Shown here one piece after another: positions 13,401 through 22,256 of a DNA stretch of 22,256 bases. Both the position numbers and the translations under genes were made by a program. Below the pieces are notes generated by a model. The model saw nothing but the letters and a program-made list of their open reading frames with translations, was not told the origin of the DNA and did not search any database. The stretch lies in the NCBI GenBank assembly GCA_000226015.1, contig JH153233.1:1-22256 (forward strand), read 5' to 3'. Each line of letters begins with the position of its first letter. Position 1 is the stretch's first letter. This stretch comes from Mnemiopsis leidyi. Lineage: Eukaryota > Ctenophora > Tentaculata > Lobata > Bolinopsidae.

Positions 13401-16400
13401 TTTTCTTTTCTTGAGACAGTTCTTCATCTGCTTCCTTTTTTCGTAGTAGAAAGCACTTTTATCGATGAGTCCAGCTTCGAGCTTTTTAAGGTATTGAAAC
13501 ACAATTCAAACACTAAACAATAGATATAGCTAGTTACATTTTTCGAAATATTCTGTTCCTTTCAAGCTTGTGGCTTTTGTCATCTGATTGGCAAGATTGG
13601 CTAGATTGGCTAGATCAAGTTACGGCCAAGTCTTTTGGTGTAACCAACTAGCAAATGAAGAACTACTATGTCCTTGTATTAATGGAAGCAAGCTCATAAT
13701 ATTCTTTAACTTGGCTGACTGGTCAAGTTATTTACATAGTCCTAATTTTTAACTGAATGGCTCCAAAAAATATGGCTCCAAAAAATATGGCTCCAAAAAA
13801 TATTTGTGGAATACTGTCAGTGTCCTTAAATGATGTTATCGGTCCCTCCTATTACTCCAATAACAGGGTTTTTTGTGTTATTTCTGATTGATAAGACGAG
13901 TTGAAATACCACATCCAACTTTGATTGAATTAGTTACAAGTGATTTGACTTGAAAGTTTGAGATACCATTATTATAACATTATGCCCTAATAATCCCATT
14001 TCTACAGCCAACTGCAATTTCCGGGTCTAAAAACTAAAAACTTACTTGTTGCTATTTCTTTAATATCTGATTCATTGATTCCTTTATTGAAAGTTGAAGG
14101 TCTTTGTTTATAGACTGTCCTCATTTAATGTGCATCTGATCATTCTCATTAGGAACTTTCCTCATAAGCTCATAATAATTGTGCATTTTTGGGGGGTTCC
14201 CTTAAAAAAATTCACTGCAACTTGAACTAAGTATAAGCTTGAAACTTGATTTTGAAAACTGTTGTACAGAATTTTCTGGTGTTTGCAATGATGTTCTGAT
14301 CAACCTGCTATCTCACTCAGCTTAGCCTTTGGGTCCCTCTGAACTTTAAGCTTTCGAGGAGTTTTCAGGATTTTTATCACCTCAAGTCAAATTGTACCTA
14401 CAGTGAATAAGTTGCATGGACGATACTCACTGCCCTTTTACTATTGAGGATGAAAAACATTTTGGCGAGGTCAAATTGAGGCTAACCTCTTGTTTAAGGA
14501 GAGAAATGAGGCTAACTACTTTTCTATTGTATATATCTTCAGCTACCAATATCAGTAATGGTCAAACATGTATCAGTAGTGAACTTCATTCGATTACCTA
14601 TCATCTCAGTTATCTGTTGGCACATGATTGAGGGTGCTAGAGGTCAAAATGAGGCTTACAAAATTGTGTAAGGGAATAGTTCTTTAGGATTAGCTATGAC
14701 TGAATTGCGGTAAAATGATAGGATAAGAAGTGAAGACGAGGTATATTGCTTAGTTCTCGTAGTGCCACTACCCAACTTTTAGATATGGGTGTCATAAAAA
14801 GCTTGGAGAACTGGTTGGAGAAGTCCAGCCCACGCCGCTTATTTATACACCAGTATCCAAGAAGGCAGACCAAGTCTGCAGACCATTTCAAGGACTGGTT
14901 CATACACTTTTAATATAAATGTTTATTGAGATATTAAGAATAGGCGTACTTGCTAGGCTTTTACTGATTAAGTAATCATGATTTCTTTCAGGTCAGGGGC
15001 GATTTTTTAGAACAAACAATAGAATTGTTTCATTAAATGTTAATAAGTAATATTCAAGTACGGACGTAAGTAATATAAAATAATACAGATAATTTATAGA
15101 ATTAGAATCAGGATGAGAGAGGGAGGATCTCCTTATCTGCTCTCTTTTGTTGAGCAGCAGGGAAGAAGGGACTGTCCTCATTCGTCAGGCATGTCTTGCA
15201 CAACACCAACAGCATGGCTGAGTTTCTTGAGCACTGCAGCTGTAGCTGATTGTAGTGGGATCAACTCCACCGTGAATTGATACTTAAAAGTAAGGATTGT
15301 GTCACTCCCAAGCTCTTTATGGCTTTGTTGAGAGATGTCCAATATTGAAATCACTGAGAATGAGAGGGTAGACTTGATGCACTGTAGTCTCCACCTGTTC
15401 TCTAGAGGTGGTCTTTTGTGCTCTACTACTATAGGCCCTGGTCTTTCGGCAGTCACGAAGGAGGTTGAGTAGGAAGGCATTCAAGAGTGGGTAAGATTTC
15501 AAAAGCAGGGGAACCTGCTTTTGTTCTTTGTATTTTTTGTAGTTTGTGCTGTTTTTGCGGTGGATTGGTAGAAGCAACCACTCTGTGGGGTGCATTTTGT
15601 ACAGCCACTCGTGAATGCTGAGGGGTTAGTTGCCCCAATATCAAACAGTGGGCAACTGGTCCCTCTTTCCACCAGCTTGACGGAAGAACACCTTTGACAT
15701 CTTGGTCATGGTGTCCAGACTAAAGTTTCTACCTTTTAAAAAGGTGTAACCCTCGTCCCTGACATCCATGACACTTGTTTGGGTGCTTACCACACCTGGA
15801 TGGCTTTGCTTGGCTTGGCGGCCTTTCATCTTGGAGGGCAGGCAGTTGGTTGAGAAGTCTAGGACTCTTACGAGTCCTTGGTCTCCTCGCCAACTGGCTA
15901 CCTGTCTTTTGTTTTGTTCAGTGGGGCAGGGGGTTGCTCTCCGGAACTCCGGTTGTGCTTCCCCTTACCCTAGCTTGGCTTTCAGCCCTGTTCCGAATCA
16001 GAAGCTCCACTCGTTGGCGGCAGCTTCTGACGCGACCCAGGTCCTTTTCTGGGAAAGTCGAGGGAGGTCCTCTCCATTTTTCTACGGAGTTTGTTTGCCC
16101 TATATCTCTCCTTAGCTTTCAACCGCCTCCGCTGTCTGGCAGCATCTGAGCGGACTTTTTTCTTTGCCTGGTCCACCAGCTTTCCTGCCTGTTCTCTCTT
16201 CACTCCAATCTCCACACTGTCGTATATTTTCTCCAGTTCCTCTTCTGAGGAGGTACTAGTAGTGTGAGGCGTACAGCGGTTGATACTGAAGTTATGGTCA
16301 ATGTATGAGCTTACAAAATTAGGTTGAGCACGATGAACACATGGAAATATTTCATTGGCCGAACAAGTCTAATCATTCCAGCCAGTTCAGTGCTAATTTT

Positions 16401-19400
16401 TGTAATAACAAGCCCTAGCTACTTCTTATTAAAGAAATGATTCTTTCTTCTTTTCAGTTAGTCTTTAATACTCCTTAAAATAACTAGGCCACAGCAGTAG
16501 TGATCTGAGGTGGTATGTATGACAGGGCTAGCACATAATGCTAAGAGTTTTGAATTGACATGCCACAGGCTTCTTTATAATTCAGAAAGTGGCAATAACC
16601 ACGTCTTGAATCGACCTTAAAAGACATGCTGTGAGCCTCAATTTGACCTCAGCTAAATGTATTCACCATGTGATGAATCAAAAGGTTAAAGTCTGAACTA
16701 GTGCTGTGTGAAATATTTTTACTCCACCTCAAAGCTCTAGCCCTCAAAGCTCTAGTAACTACAGTAAAACCTCTATTAATCGGGCTCATAAGGAGAAAAG
16801 GAAAATGCCCGGTAAATCGAGTGACACGAAAATAGAGGCACGGTAAATATATGTTTTACTGTATTGAGAAATATGGGGGGAAAGGGAGAAGGCCCGGTAA
16901 ATCGAGGGACGTGGTAAATAGAGGCAGGGTAAACAGAGGTTTTACTGTATTGAATAATTGACTGCTGGAGTGTTCACAGAAGCAGTTGTAGAGTGTGTCT
17001 TGTACGTAAATGTAAATCTAACTATCATTATCATAATTTCCTTTAAGACAACTGTTCAAGCTGCTATTTGCTTAACATGGTTACCCTAAATTCTTCGAGA
17101 ATTTCTGAAAGAAGCATATAAATGGTTGACAATTCTTTTTTGATCTTTTAATTGTCGAAAATTGTTGAGAAACTGATTCTCTGAAACTGTATTTGAACAA
17201 CTAATTAATCTTATCTTTCATCATTGCTGGCAAACTGAGATGTTGATTGTTGGACTTATTACTGTGATGTATTCTATGCACCAATTTCAGTTTCAATAAT
17301 TGCATGATCAAGTAAGTAGATTCATATAATCCAGCCAATGAAGCACACAACCTCGACTTAAATTAACTTCGATTTCCATTTGATCACAGTTGCTTGGTCA
17401 GTTTTAGTACCATTGATAGTGATATAGTCTATAGATATATATCATTAAGCTATTTCATGTTTGTTTGGCCCTTTAGTTTCTTGTCACGCTGAAAAAGGAG
17501 GGATATAAATTCAATTGACCCGACATTAATATGGTCTGTAAGCACCAAAACATATAAAAAGGGGAAGCAGGTTGGTCCATCATCTAGTTACAACAAATTA
17601 GAAGCCGACTGGTAATTCTACTACCCTTTGTGTTAACAAAAGGTGAATAAGAGATGGAAAAAATGTGTTTTCTTAAATTTCAGGTTAATCATCTAGATTA
17701 CAATTAAGTGTCGCACCAGTAAAAATACCGAAATACACCTTCTGGTAGGTCTACTAGACATTTATAATCCGAAAATATATATATAATGTTGTCTGTTCAT
17801 CCGATTGTTTGAAGAGGGTCAAGTCAGCTAGCAAAAGTTTTTGGCTCCCTCTACCAATAAAGTGAATTGACCAATATCAAGTAAATATGTCAAGTAAATA
17901 TGAAGGAAGAACTCACCGGCAATGGCAGGGTTAACATCTGTGTAATCAAATGTGTCATCATCATTCTTAAACACATTAAGGGACTGGGCCTGAAAATAAT
18001 TTATATACATGAAATATTTTCAACAACTATTATGCTTCAAATGATTTAAGGTAATGAGGTGCTGATGAAGTTATATGAAAGTACTCTGCCTCTTGTTATG
18101 AAGATCTGATTTTTTATTTCCTTTCATTAACATCGTTTGTCTGACTGTTTGGGAAAATTTTCTTATCTTGTATTATGTATATACATGTACTTTTAGATCG
18201 TCACGAATGAAATTAGGTTCAACAGTGTATCGTTTATATACCCATGATCAATTAACATTAGTTGAAGGAGGTATTTTGGACCAAAAACTCAGTTGAAAGG
18301 ATAAGAATGTTATTTATTTAGCCCAGTGTTCTGTGTGTGTAGAATGTAGATAGAGCAAGGAGTGAGTGTACCTATTTTGGCCAAACTAGTACAGAGGTGA
18401 GGACTAGATTTAACGGACATAGAAGTAGTTTTAAAATTGATAACATTAATTCTTATACTAAATCAGCATTATCTCAGCACAGTTTTGACTACCATCCTGA
18501 TAAATTTGGCCTCGAATTTTTTAAAGTGGGATTTGTAATTTAAAATGTATAGCAGAAAATTTGGACAGAGAGGAGCACCAGTCATGTTAACTGTTTTATT
18601 TCATCTGTCCAACCAAACCAAAAGTAAGTGACCTTTACTAATACCACTTATGCAGAGTAATCACCTTAAGACCTTAACGTAACACTAACCTTGCTAAATT
18701 TAACATCCAAAGTACAACAGCCAGCATAGATATCTGCTCCATTTATGGCATCCTTGCACGCCTCAGCTGACATAATACTATCAAACTCAATCAGCGATTC
18801 TATCTTTTCCTCAGTTTTGTTGTGAATAACTATTCTAGACACCCGCCCATGGGGTGATGCAATTGTGTGTAAAACCTCCTGAAAATAACAAATTTTAGAC
18901 TCAAATGATCTCTGAGTCTTATCATGAAATAAGTTAGCTTTCTCATGTGTGTGGAATTTACAAACGTGTTGGAGATTTACATTTCTGACCTATGATCCCA
19001 AAATGGGGAAATATAATTTCTCAGCACTTACAGTGGTTATTGGATACAATGGCTTCAGAACATTGACTTCAAGCACATGATTTGCACCACTGGTATTTGA
19101 TTTTGAAGTGAAAGTTGCCATAGCACTGAAAATTTAAAAATAGAGTCTATCTTGTTACAATTAACATTTTAAGTTGTTCTTGAATAAAGATATTTAAATT
19201 TAATATTTTCTGAATATTTTGTTTCCTCCGAGTTGGGACACCATCAGATTCAGTTTGTAAACTTAAATTGTTGACAAGGTAATTTGTATTACATGATACA
19301 AATTGTCCATATCAATACTACATTTACCAACATGACAATCTGACCATCAATATTGGCAAAAGTGTACCTTGGAAGATCTTGAGCAGGTCCATAATTTAGA

Positions 19401-21037
19401 TCAGGTGATATAAATCTTATAAGAAAGCCATGGCTGTCAATGTGGTTGATGAAGAAGACACTTCTCTCTAGTGAACTAAATTCTACAAGGAAAATATCTC
19501 TTGATGGCGATACAACTCCTCTGAAAGAATTCTATCAAAGTATTCACATTTAGTTTTGACATTGGTCTTATCTGTCAAAAGACAATTTAACAATCGACTA
19601 AACATCTATCCATCTAAATATCAATTGATTTATCAATCATGCAAAACAATAACCTGATTTCTCCAAACACTTCTAAGGCTGATCTAATATCATCTTCAGT
19701 CAACTCCTCTGCTTGACCTATTTGAATAACTCTAGAAGGCAGGGCCCTCTCTCGCTTTTGTCTTGTTTGTGAAGACTCAGCTTCCTCTGTAACATCATCT
19801 CTGCGAGTTGGGCGATCAGGTCTTCCTCTTCCTCGACCTCTTCCCCGCCTACTGCAGGAACAATTTATAATTGCTACAATATATCGATAGTACTCAAAAA
19901 ACATATATTTTGTTAAACGTTTAAATAGATCTTCAGTTTGTATCTTGGTTTTTAATCTTGATTTGAAGGGTAAAAATGTACTAAGGCTGTAACAAAACAA
20001 TTTACACTTGAACTGTACAGCCAACACAGTGAGGAAACAGCATTAAATTTGAGACAATTGTGCATAAGTAACACCCTTCGACCATTATCTGACTATTTTT
20101 TGGAGGGCTAATTAGAGGGACATTGAAATTCAGTTCAAATAACACTGCTTTGTGTAAGTTTACATTTAATGAAATGTGACAATGCTTACTACGTTAAATT
20201 AGTCGAGTCTGCCATTCAATTGACTGAGGACCTCCAGGCACGGTTTTGAGAGGGATTTGCACCGTCTTTAATAACTTAAAAGTTGTAACTTGTAGATGCC
20301 TCAAGGTTGGACAGAAAAATTTGACTTCGGAAGTAATCAAAGATACCAAAGGCAAAAAATGGCTTGAAAGGTGTGTTTCACATATGACTACTTGGTGGAG
20401 TCTCTCATGGACATAGGGAACCGATTTAGTAAACTTAGAAGGGAAAAGATGGCATTGGATAATATCATTATCAAGATGAACAAGATGCTACACCACATTA
20501 TGCAGAGAGAAAACAGGCCTATTTGGAATTGCCAGTTGTGGAGATTGTTCCTGAATGTCCATAAAGTCCACATCTAAATATTCGGGATCAATTCTTCTTC
20601 CCCGGAGGCCAACGCAAGAGAGGAGATGATAATTAACACAAAGTGGTACAATAACAATAACCATAACCATACATCGGATAACAAACAGAAATTATATTAT
20701 TACAAACTTTGGAAGCTGTAAGAACACTGCAGAGCACTTATTCAAGAGGTGGGGGGACTAATGGTACTAGCTGATATTGTTATATCAAACTTTCATTCTT
20801 TTCTAAAGTGATTTACTGCTTACTTAAAAATAGAATTGTTACGCCCACCAATTCTGTTTAAGAATTAGAAAAATATGTAAATCATTCTTCAAAAAGGCTT
20901 TTATTTTGAGTGCTTTGACATTTTCATTATATATATGCGATATTATGTCATAATTATGACTTTACTACATACCCTCTGGGGTTGTCATCATCAAATCGTC
21001 TGCGCTTCATATCAGGGCCTCTCCCATCATAAGGCAT
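10296..21037 (-). CDS. HNRNPL: hnRNP L / hnRNP L-like splicing regulator gene, 14 coding exons
   Basis: A nuclear RNA-binding protein family that recognises CA-rich RNA and represses or activates exons. Exons: 20973-21037, 19654-19851, 19368-19520, 19032-19125, 18690-18878, 17917-17989, 12842-12904, 12492-12688, 12050-12166, 11802-11911, 11544-11634, 10938-11022, 10696-10780, 10296-10461. All borders are GT-AG and in phase, giving 561 residues (human HNRNPL 589, HNRNPLL 542). Order: RGG-rich N-terminus (22-35), RRM1 (about 60-130), RRM2 (156-233) followed by LNVFKNDDDTFDYT, a Gly/Arg linker (280-315), RRM3 (317-390), RRM4 (435-530), acidic/basic tail. The start at 21037 is the first Met in frame, with CAAAATG context. 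Whether this is the L or the L-like paralogue cannot be decided, since invertebrates often have one gene (smooth in Drosophila). Confidence 0.96.
10696..10780 (-). CDS. HNRNPL: hnRNP L-like exon 13 (RRM4)
   Basis: Codes GLLEFDSTEEAVDTAAIANH then LNGTHKGI, matching vertebrate SGLLEWESKSDALETLGFLNH. Phase 1 to 2; acceptor GGCTGCAG|GCTTG, donor ATAAA|GTGAGC. Confidence 0.94.
10813..10857. repeat. AAAGTACTAC tandem repeat upstream of exon 13 acceptor
   Basis: About four copies of a 10-11 bp unit in the 157-nt intron 12 of the hnRNP L-like gene. Does not reach the exon. Confidence 0.8.
10938..11022 (-). CDS. HNRNPL: hnRNP L-like exon 12 (RRM4), 5' end copied into a tandem array
   Basis: Codes DFVLKLLEDKGCPTPTSISM and HKSEVCSA, matching the vertebrate ENFFEICDELGVKRPSSVKV segment. 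Phase 0 to 1. The acceptor CTCTCCCAG and the first 36 exon bases are one unit of a 55-bp tandem array reaching 11455; only the copy next to the exon gives an open frame. Confidence 0.92.
10987..11455 (-). repeat. 55-bp array copying hnRNP L-like exon 12 acceptor and exon start
   Basis: Units begin at 10987, 11042, 11097, about 11235, 11290 and 11345, with a diverged unit at 11400 and Ns between. Each unit is 36 bases of exon 12 start plus 19 bases of intron end (CTAACATAATCTCTCCCAG). The clean copies are identical or nearly so. Confidence 0.97.
11154..11240. other. Assembly gap (Ns) inside the 55-bp array
   Basis: The gap falls within the repeat. The spacing of units on either side (82 bp) is not a multiple of 55, so the gap length and the copy number are not reliable. 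Confidence 0.97.
11544..11634 (-). CDS. HNRNPL: hnRNP L-like exon 11 (start of RRM4)
   Basis: Codes RYSTEKRAAKNRLVDPTKIL and HFFALPLEVDE, matching vertebrate RFSTPEQAAKNRIQHPSNVL and HFFNAPLEVTE. Phase 2 to 0; donor GATGAG|GTTAGTC. Confidence 0.96.
11802..11911 (-). CDS. HNRNPL: hnRNP L-like exon 10
   Basis: Codes ISPSKHREVV then GILEDGSENVQVFINSRFL, matching vertebrate VSKQPAI and YGLEDGSCSYKDFSESRNNRF. Phase 0 to 2; donor CTGAG|GTGCTT. Confidence 0.93.
12050..12166 (-). CDS. HNRNPL: hnRNP L-like exon 9 (RRM3 core)
   Basis: Codes VKFLMTKKGIAMVEMKNSRG and LNHLNRIKVLGSQMS, matching vertebrate VKFMKSKPGAAMVEMADGYA and LNNNFMFGQKLNV. Phase 0 to 0. Confidence 0.96.
12492..12688 (-). CDS. HNRNPL: hnRNP L-like exon 8 (Gly/Arg linker, start of RRM3)
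   Basis: Codes a Gly/Arg/Pro-rich linker (DMGRGSGPGRPRRGDRNMDR and on) then VLMVHGLDSTMNPNRLFNLF, matching vertebrate VLMVYGLDQSKMNCDRVFNVF. Phase 1 to 0; acceptor TTTCAG|ACATGG, donor AACAAG|GTACTG. Confidence 0.96.
12842..12904 (-). CDS. HNRNPL: hnRNP L-like exon 7 (linker)
   Basis: Codes ANNRKRESQGPSDDNYGDRG, a charged linker comparable to vertebrate NPNKRQRQPPLLGDHP. The acceptor GTTTCAG|CAAAT at 12904 is the one that keeps phase 1 on entry and exit; the better-looking CTCAG at 12952 does not. Confidence 0.82.
13756..13803. repeat. 15-bp tandem repeat ATGGCTCCAAAAAAT
   Basis: Three exact copies in intron 6 of the hnRNP L-like gene. Confidence 0.95.
14468..16651. repeat. Inverted repeat flanking the decayed element
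   Basis: GAGGTCAAATTGAGGCT at 14468-14484 has its exact complement at 16635-16651, with weaker likeness on both sides (ACATTTnGC before it). A diverged copy lies near 14640. These may be element termini or copies of a short dispersed repeat. Confidence 0.4.
15178..16380 (-). pseudogene. Decayed coding element, unrecognised (probable transposon remnant)
   Basis: Minus-strand frames stay open over long stretches that together look like one broken reading frame. The first part (about 16373-15982) has an acidic TSSEEELEKIYDSVE segment and a strongly basic helix (DQAKKKVRSDAARQRRRLKA and on). After a likely frameshift near 16060 comes ELLIRNRAESQARV, then a Cys/His cluster CGKHPNKCHGC near 15770. 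Downstream, frames of 90-100 codons continue to the TGA near 15178. The part from 15600 to 16250 is more GC-rich than its surroundings. A basic coiled region with a Cys/His knuckle would suit a retroelement ORF1, but I see no transposase or reverse transcriptase signature. Confidence 0.4.
16760..16949. mobile_element. Composite pogo/Tigger-like MITE in intron 6
   Basis: Begins TACAGTAAAACCTCTATTAA and has two right ends ...TTTTACTGTA, at 16863 and 16949. Inner CCCGGTAAATCGAG repeats are the same as in the copy at 4960, whose complement matches the second half closely. One left and two right ends suggest a nested or duplicated element. Confidence 0.8.
16950..17916. other. 3' part of intron-6 interval upstream of exon 7, nothing recognised
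   Basis: AT-rich unique-looking sequence between the MITE and exon 6, with a short TATATATATAA run near 17777. No ORF, repeat or RNA motif supported. Confidence 0.5.
17917..17989 (-). CDS. HNRNPL: hnRNP L-like exon 6
   Basis: Codes AQSLNVFKNDDDTFDYTDVN, nearly identical to the vertebrate LNVFKNDQDTWDYTNPN that closes RRM2. Phase 0 to 1. It is followed by the 5-kb intron 6. Confidence 0.96.
17990..18689. other. Intron 5 of the hnRNP L-like gene
   Basis: 700 AT-rich bases with no recognisable element beyond the splice sites (donor GTTAGTG, acceptor ATTTTCAG). Confidence 0.6.
18690..18878 (-). CDS. HNRNPL: hnRNP L-like exon 5 (RRM2 core)
   Basis: Codes EVLHTIASPHGRVSRIVIHN, IESLIEFDS and INGADIYAGCCTLDVKFSK. 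The NGADIYxGCCTL motif is a hallmark of hnRNP L RRM2. Phase 0 to 0; acceptor TTTTCAG|GAGG, donor AGCAAG|GTTAGTG. Confidence 0.97.
19032..19125 (-). CDS. HNRNPL: hnRNP L-like exon 4 (start of RRM2)
   Basis: Codes ANHVLEVNVLKPLYPITT, matching vertebrate NSVLLFTILNPIYSITT. Phase 2 to 0; acceptor TTTTCAG|TGCT, donor ACT|GTAAGTG. Confidence 0.94.
19368..19520 (-). CDS. HNRNPL: hnRNP L-like exon 3 (rest of RRM1)
   Basis: Codes RGVVSPSRDIFLVEFSSLER, with IFLVEF as the RNP1-like strand (vertebrate QALVEFED), then the HIDSHGFLIRFISPDLNYG strand. Phase 2 to 2. RRM1 is more diverged than the other three. Confidence 0.9.
19654..19851 (-). CDS. HNRNPL: hnRNP L-like exon 2 (RGG region, start of RRM1)
   Basis: Codes GRRGRGRGRGRPDRPTRRDD, a compact RG-rich stretch, then SRVIQIGQAEELTEDDIRSA and LEVFGEI, the first strand and helix of RRM1 (vertebrate VVHIRGL..LVEALQEFGPI). 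Acceptor CCTGCAG|TAGG, donor ATCAG|GTTATTG. Confidence 0.92.
20220..20640. other. Possible decayed coding segment in intron 1
   Basis: The minus strand is open, with one internal TAG near 20490, for about 155 codons; the plus strand is open in overlapping frames too. Neither reading matches a protein family I know. Base composition is a little less AT-rich than in the flanks. Could be a transposon fragment or chance. Confidence 0.25.
20973..21037 (-). CDS. HNRNPL: hnRNP L-like exon 1 (start)
   Basis: Codes MPYDGRGPDMKRRRFDDDNP and ends in phase 2 at AGAGG|GTATGT. Basic and acidic clusters fit an hnRNP N-terminus. Just upstream, CAG|GTAAAG (21054-21047) looks like both an acceptor and a donor, so a 5' UTR splice near here is possible. 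Confidence 0.82.
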
Positions 21038-21059
21038 TTTGGACAACTTTACCTGTTTA

Positions 21060-22256
21060 AAGTGTTAACATCATATCAAAACAGTAAATGTAAGCCGGAT
21101 CTTGCGAGCACAAGAAATAGTTATTGTAAAGCAAAATACAGTCAGCCATAAATCAGATATTTTGTACACCAATTCACCAATATTGAGACTTAACTGCTTT
21201 AGCATACAGTTCGTCTGCACACATTTATATTTCAACATAAACTAGGCCATTGGTCGATTATGGATATGACAAGCTGTATTGAACCAATATATCTAATTAA
21301 ATTGTTGCATAGCAGAAAAGTGTGAATGTGATATCATCACTTAATCGCTAAGTCAAACAGACATGGATATTATTTACACATTAATATCTACACAGAAAAA
21401 TCTGGCAAATAATGCTTAATCAGGATCAAGACTTAAATTCAGGAGTTAAAGATCTATATTTCAATCTTTAATCCTCAATTGAATATATGAGAAAATAATT
21501 TGAAGTAAAGCCCAATAATGACCTGAACTCAAATTTTATTTCCAGCTTCAGTTTAAGGACACTTTTGGAGTACAAATCATAATTTACTAAACCAAAACCT
21601 AGATTGAGAATTCAAGGTGTGAAGGTTTAATCGACAAAATTTTATTTGATCAAAAAGTAAGGTTCCGTCGGAACAATTAGAGACATTTTTTGGAGGGGTG
21701 CATTCAGCTAACAATTAGAATTATCTATAATTTGTTGCAAAAAATATGATTCTATAATATTTTAACGTTACAATGCAGAAAAAGATAAAACTTTCAGAAA
21801 AAGACAAAATTTCATTTACAGCACTTGGTAGAATATAGAAATATGTAGCCTGGATTGGCCCAGTATGCGCATGCATGGCGTGTGCTCCTGTCCACCAAAT
21901 GCCAAAGCATGCATGGTGCAGGCACACCCACCCACAACACAACAAAGCTAAACTGCAACACACACTATACGTATCATAGATATGAAATCACTAAGATCTA
22001 AATGTAAAAAACACAAAAATTTTATTTTCAGCATTTAACATATAAATCAAATAATAAATATTTCATTCTCCGAGCTAGATAAAGTATGGAACACGGGTTG
22101 ACGCAGCATGGTGCGCACGACTTTGTGACATGCAGCGTGCACACAAGTACAACAATCAGTTTGAATCAATAATAATTATAACACATCAGAACCCAGGGTT
22201 TTGCATTTTTGGCAGGCATACACGTATGCGGCACAACATTATGTGGCACACACAGC
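21060..22256. other. Region upstream of the hnRNP L-like gene, nothing recognised
   Basis: About 1.2 kb expected to hold the promoter and any 5' UTR exon. No convincing TATA box, ORF, repeat or exon was found. Two GC-richer patches (21860-21930, 22085-22140) with GCATGC/GTGCAC words stand out slightly. Confidence 0.5.

Larger units (their letters stand above)
12905..17916. other. Intron 6 of the hnRNP L-like gene (5 kb)
   Basis: By far the longest intron in the window; it lies after the conserved LNVFKND...DYT exon. It holds a 15-bp repeat, a decayed coding element and a composite MITE. I see no exon with likeness to hnRNP L inside it and no long CA-rich run. Confidence 0.85.

Noticed and set aside
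15768..16149. Overlapping plus-strand ORFs of 115 and 124 codons
   Set aside because: Leu/Pro/Ser/Trp-rich readings, antisense to the more natural charged minus-strand frame.
21721..21963. Minus-strand Cys-rich ORF of 80 codons
   Set aside because: Low complexity, no splice or family support, in the upstream region.

Overview
This is a eukaryotic, almost certainly invertebrate metazoan, nuclear window. It holds two conserved animal genes split by many GT-AG introns. Both lie on the minus strand, head to tail, in AT-rich, repeat-rich DNA with one assembly gap (Ns 11154-11240). I cannot name the phylum from the sequence.

Right half (10296-21037, minus strand): a complete gene of the hnRNP L / hnRNP L-like family in 14 coding exons, all joining in phase to a protein of about 561 residues. 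It has an RGG-rich N-terminus, four RRM domains and a charged C-terminal tail. The family binds CA-rich RNA and regulates pre-mRNA splicing in the nucleus. Its 5-kb intron 6 holds a decayed coding element and a pogo/Tigger-like MITE. About 1.2 kb upstream of the start (21060-22256) shows no gene.

Left half (1-9689, minus strand): the NOMO (nodal modulator) gene. Twenty-one exons join in phase to 1,123 codons, and a probable 22nd exon runs off the window edge. NOMO is an ER membrane glycoprotein with a long lumenal chain of beta-sandwich repeats and one C-terminal membrane helix. It is part of the NOMO-TMEM147-nicalin complex at the multipass translocon. The two genes are about 600 bp apart, and the only AATAAA of the upstream gene lies 31-36 nt before the NOMO ATG.

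The most unusual feature is not a gene. In four exons (NOMO exons 14, 16 and 18; hnRNP L-like exon 12) the 3' splice site and the first 14-36 nt of the exon are tandemly duplicated into the preceding intron, with periods of 51, 32, 44 and 55 bp. The intron therefore ends in a ladder of near-identical acceptor-plus-exon-start units. In three cases, use of any upstream acceptor shifts frame and meets a stop within a few codons. In the fourth (51 bp = 17 codons) every unit is open and in phase, so upstream acceptors would insert 17-residue repeats into NOMO. Many other NOMO introns consist largely of minisatellites or MITEs, some ending within about 10 nt of a splice site.
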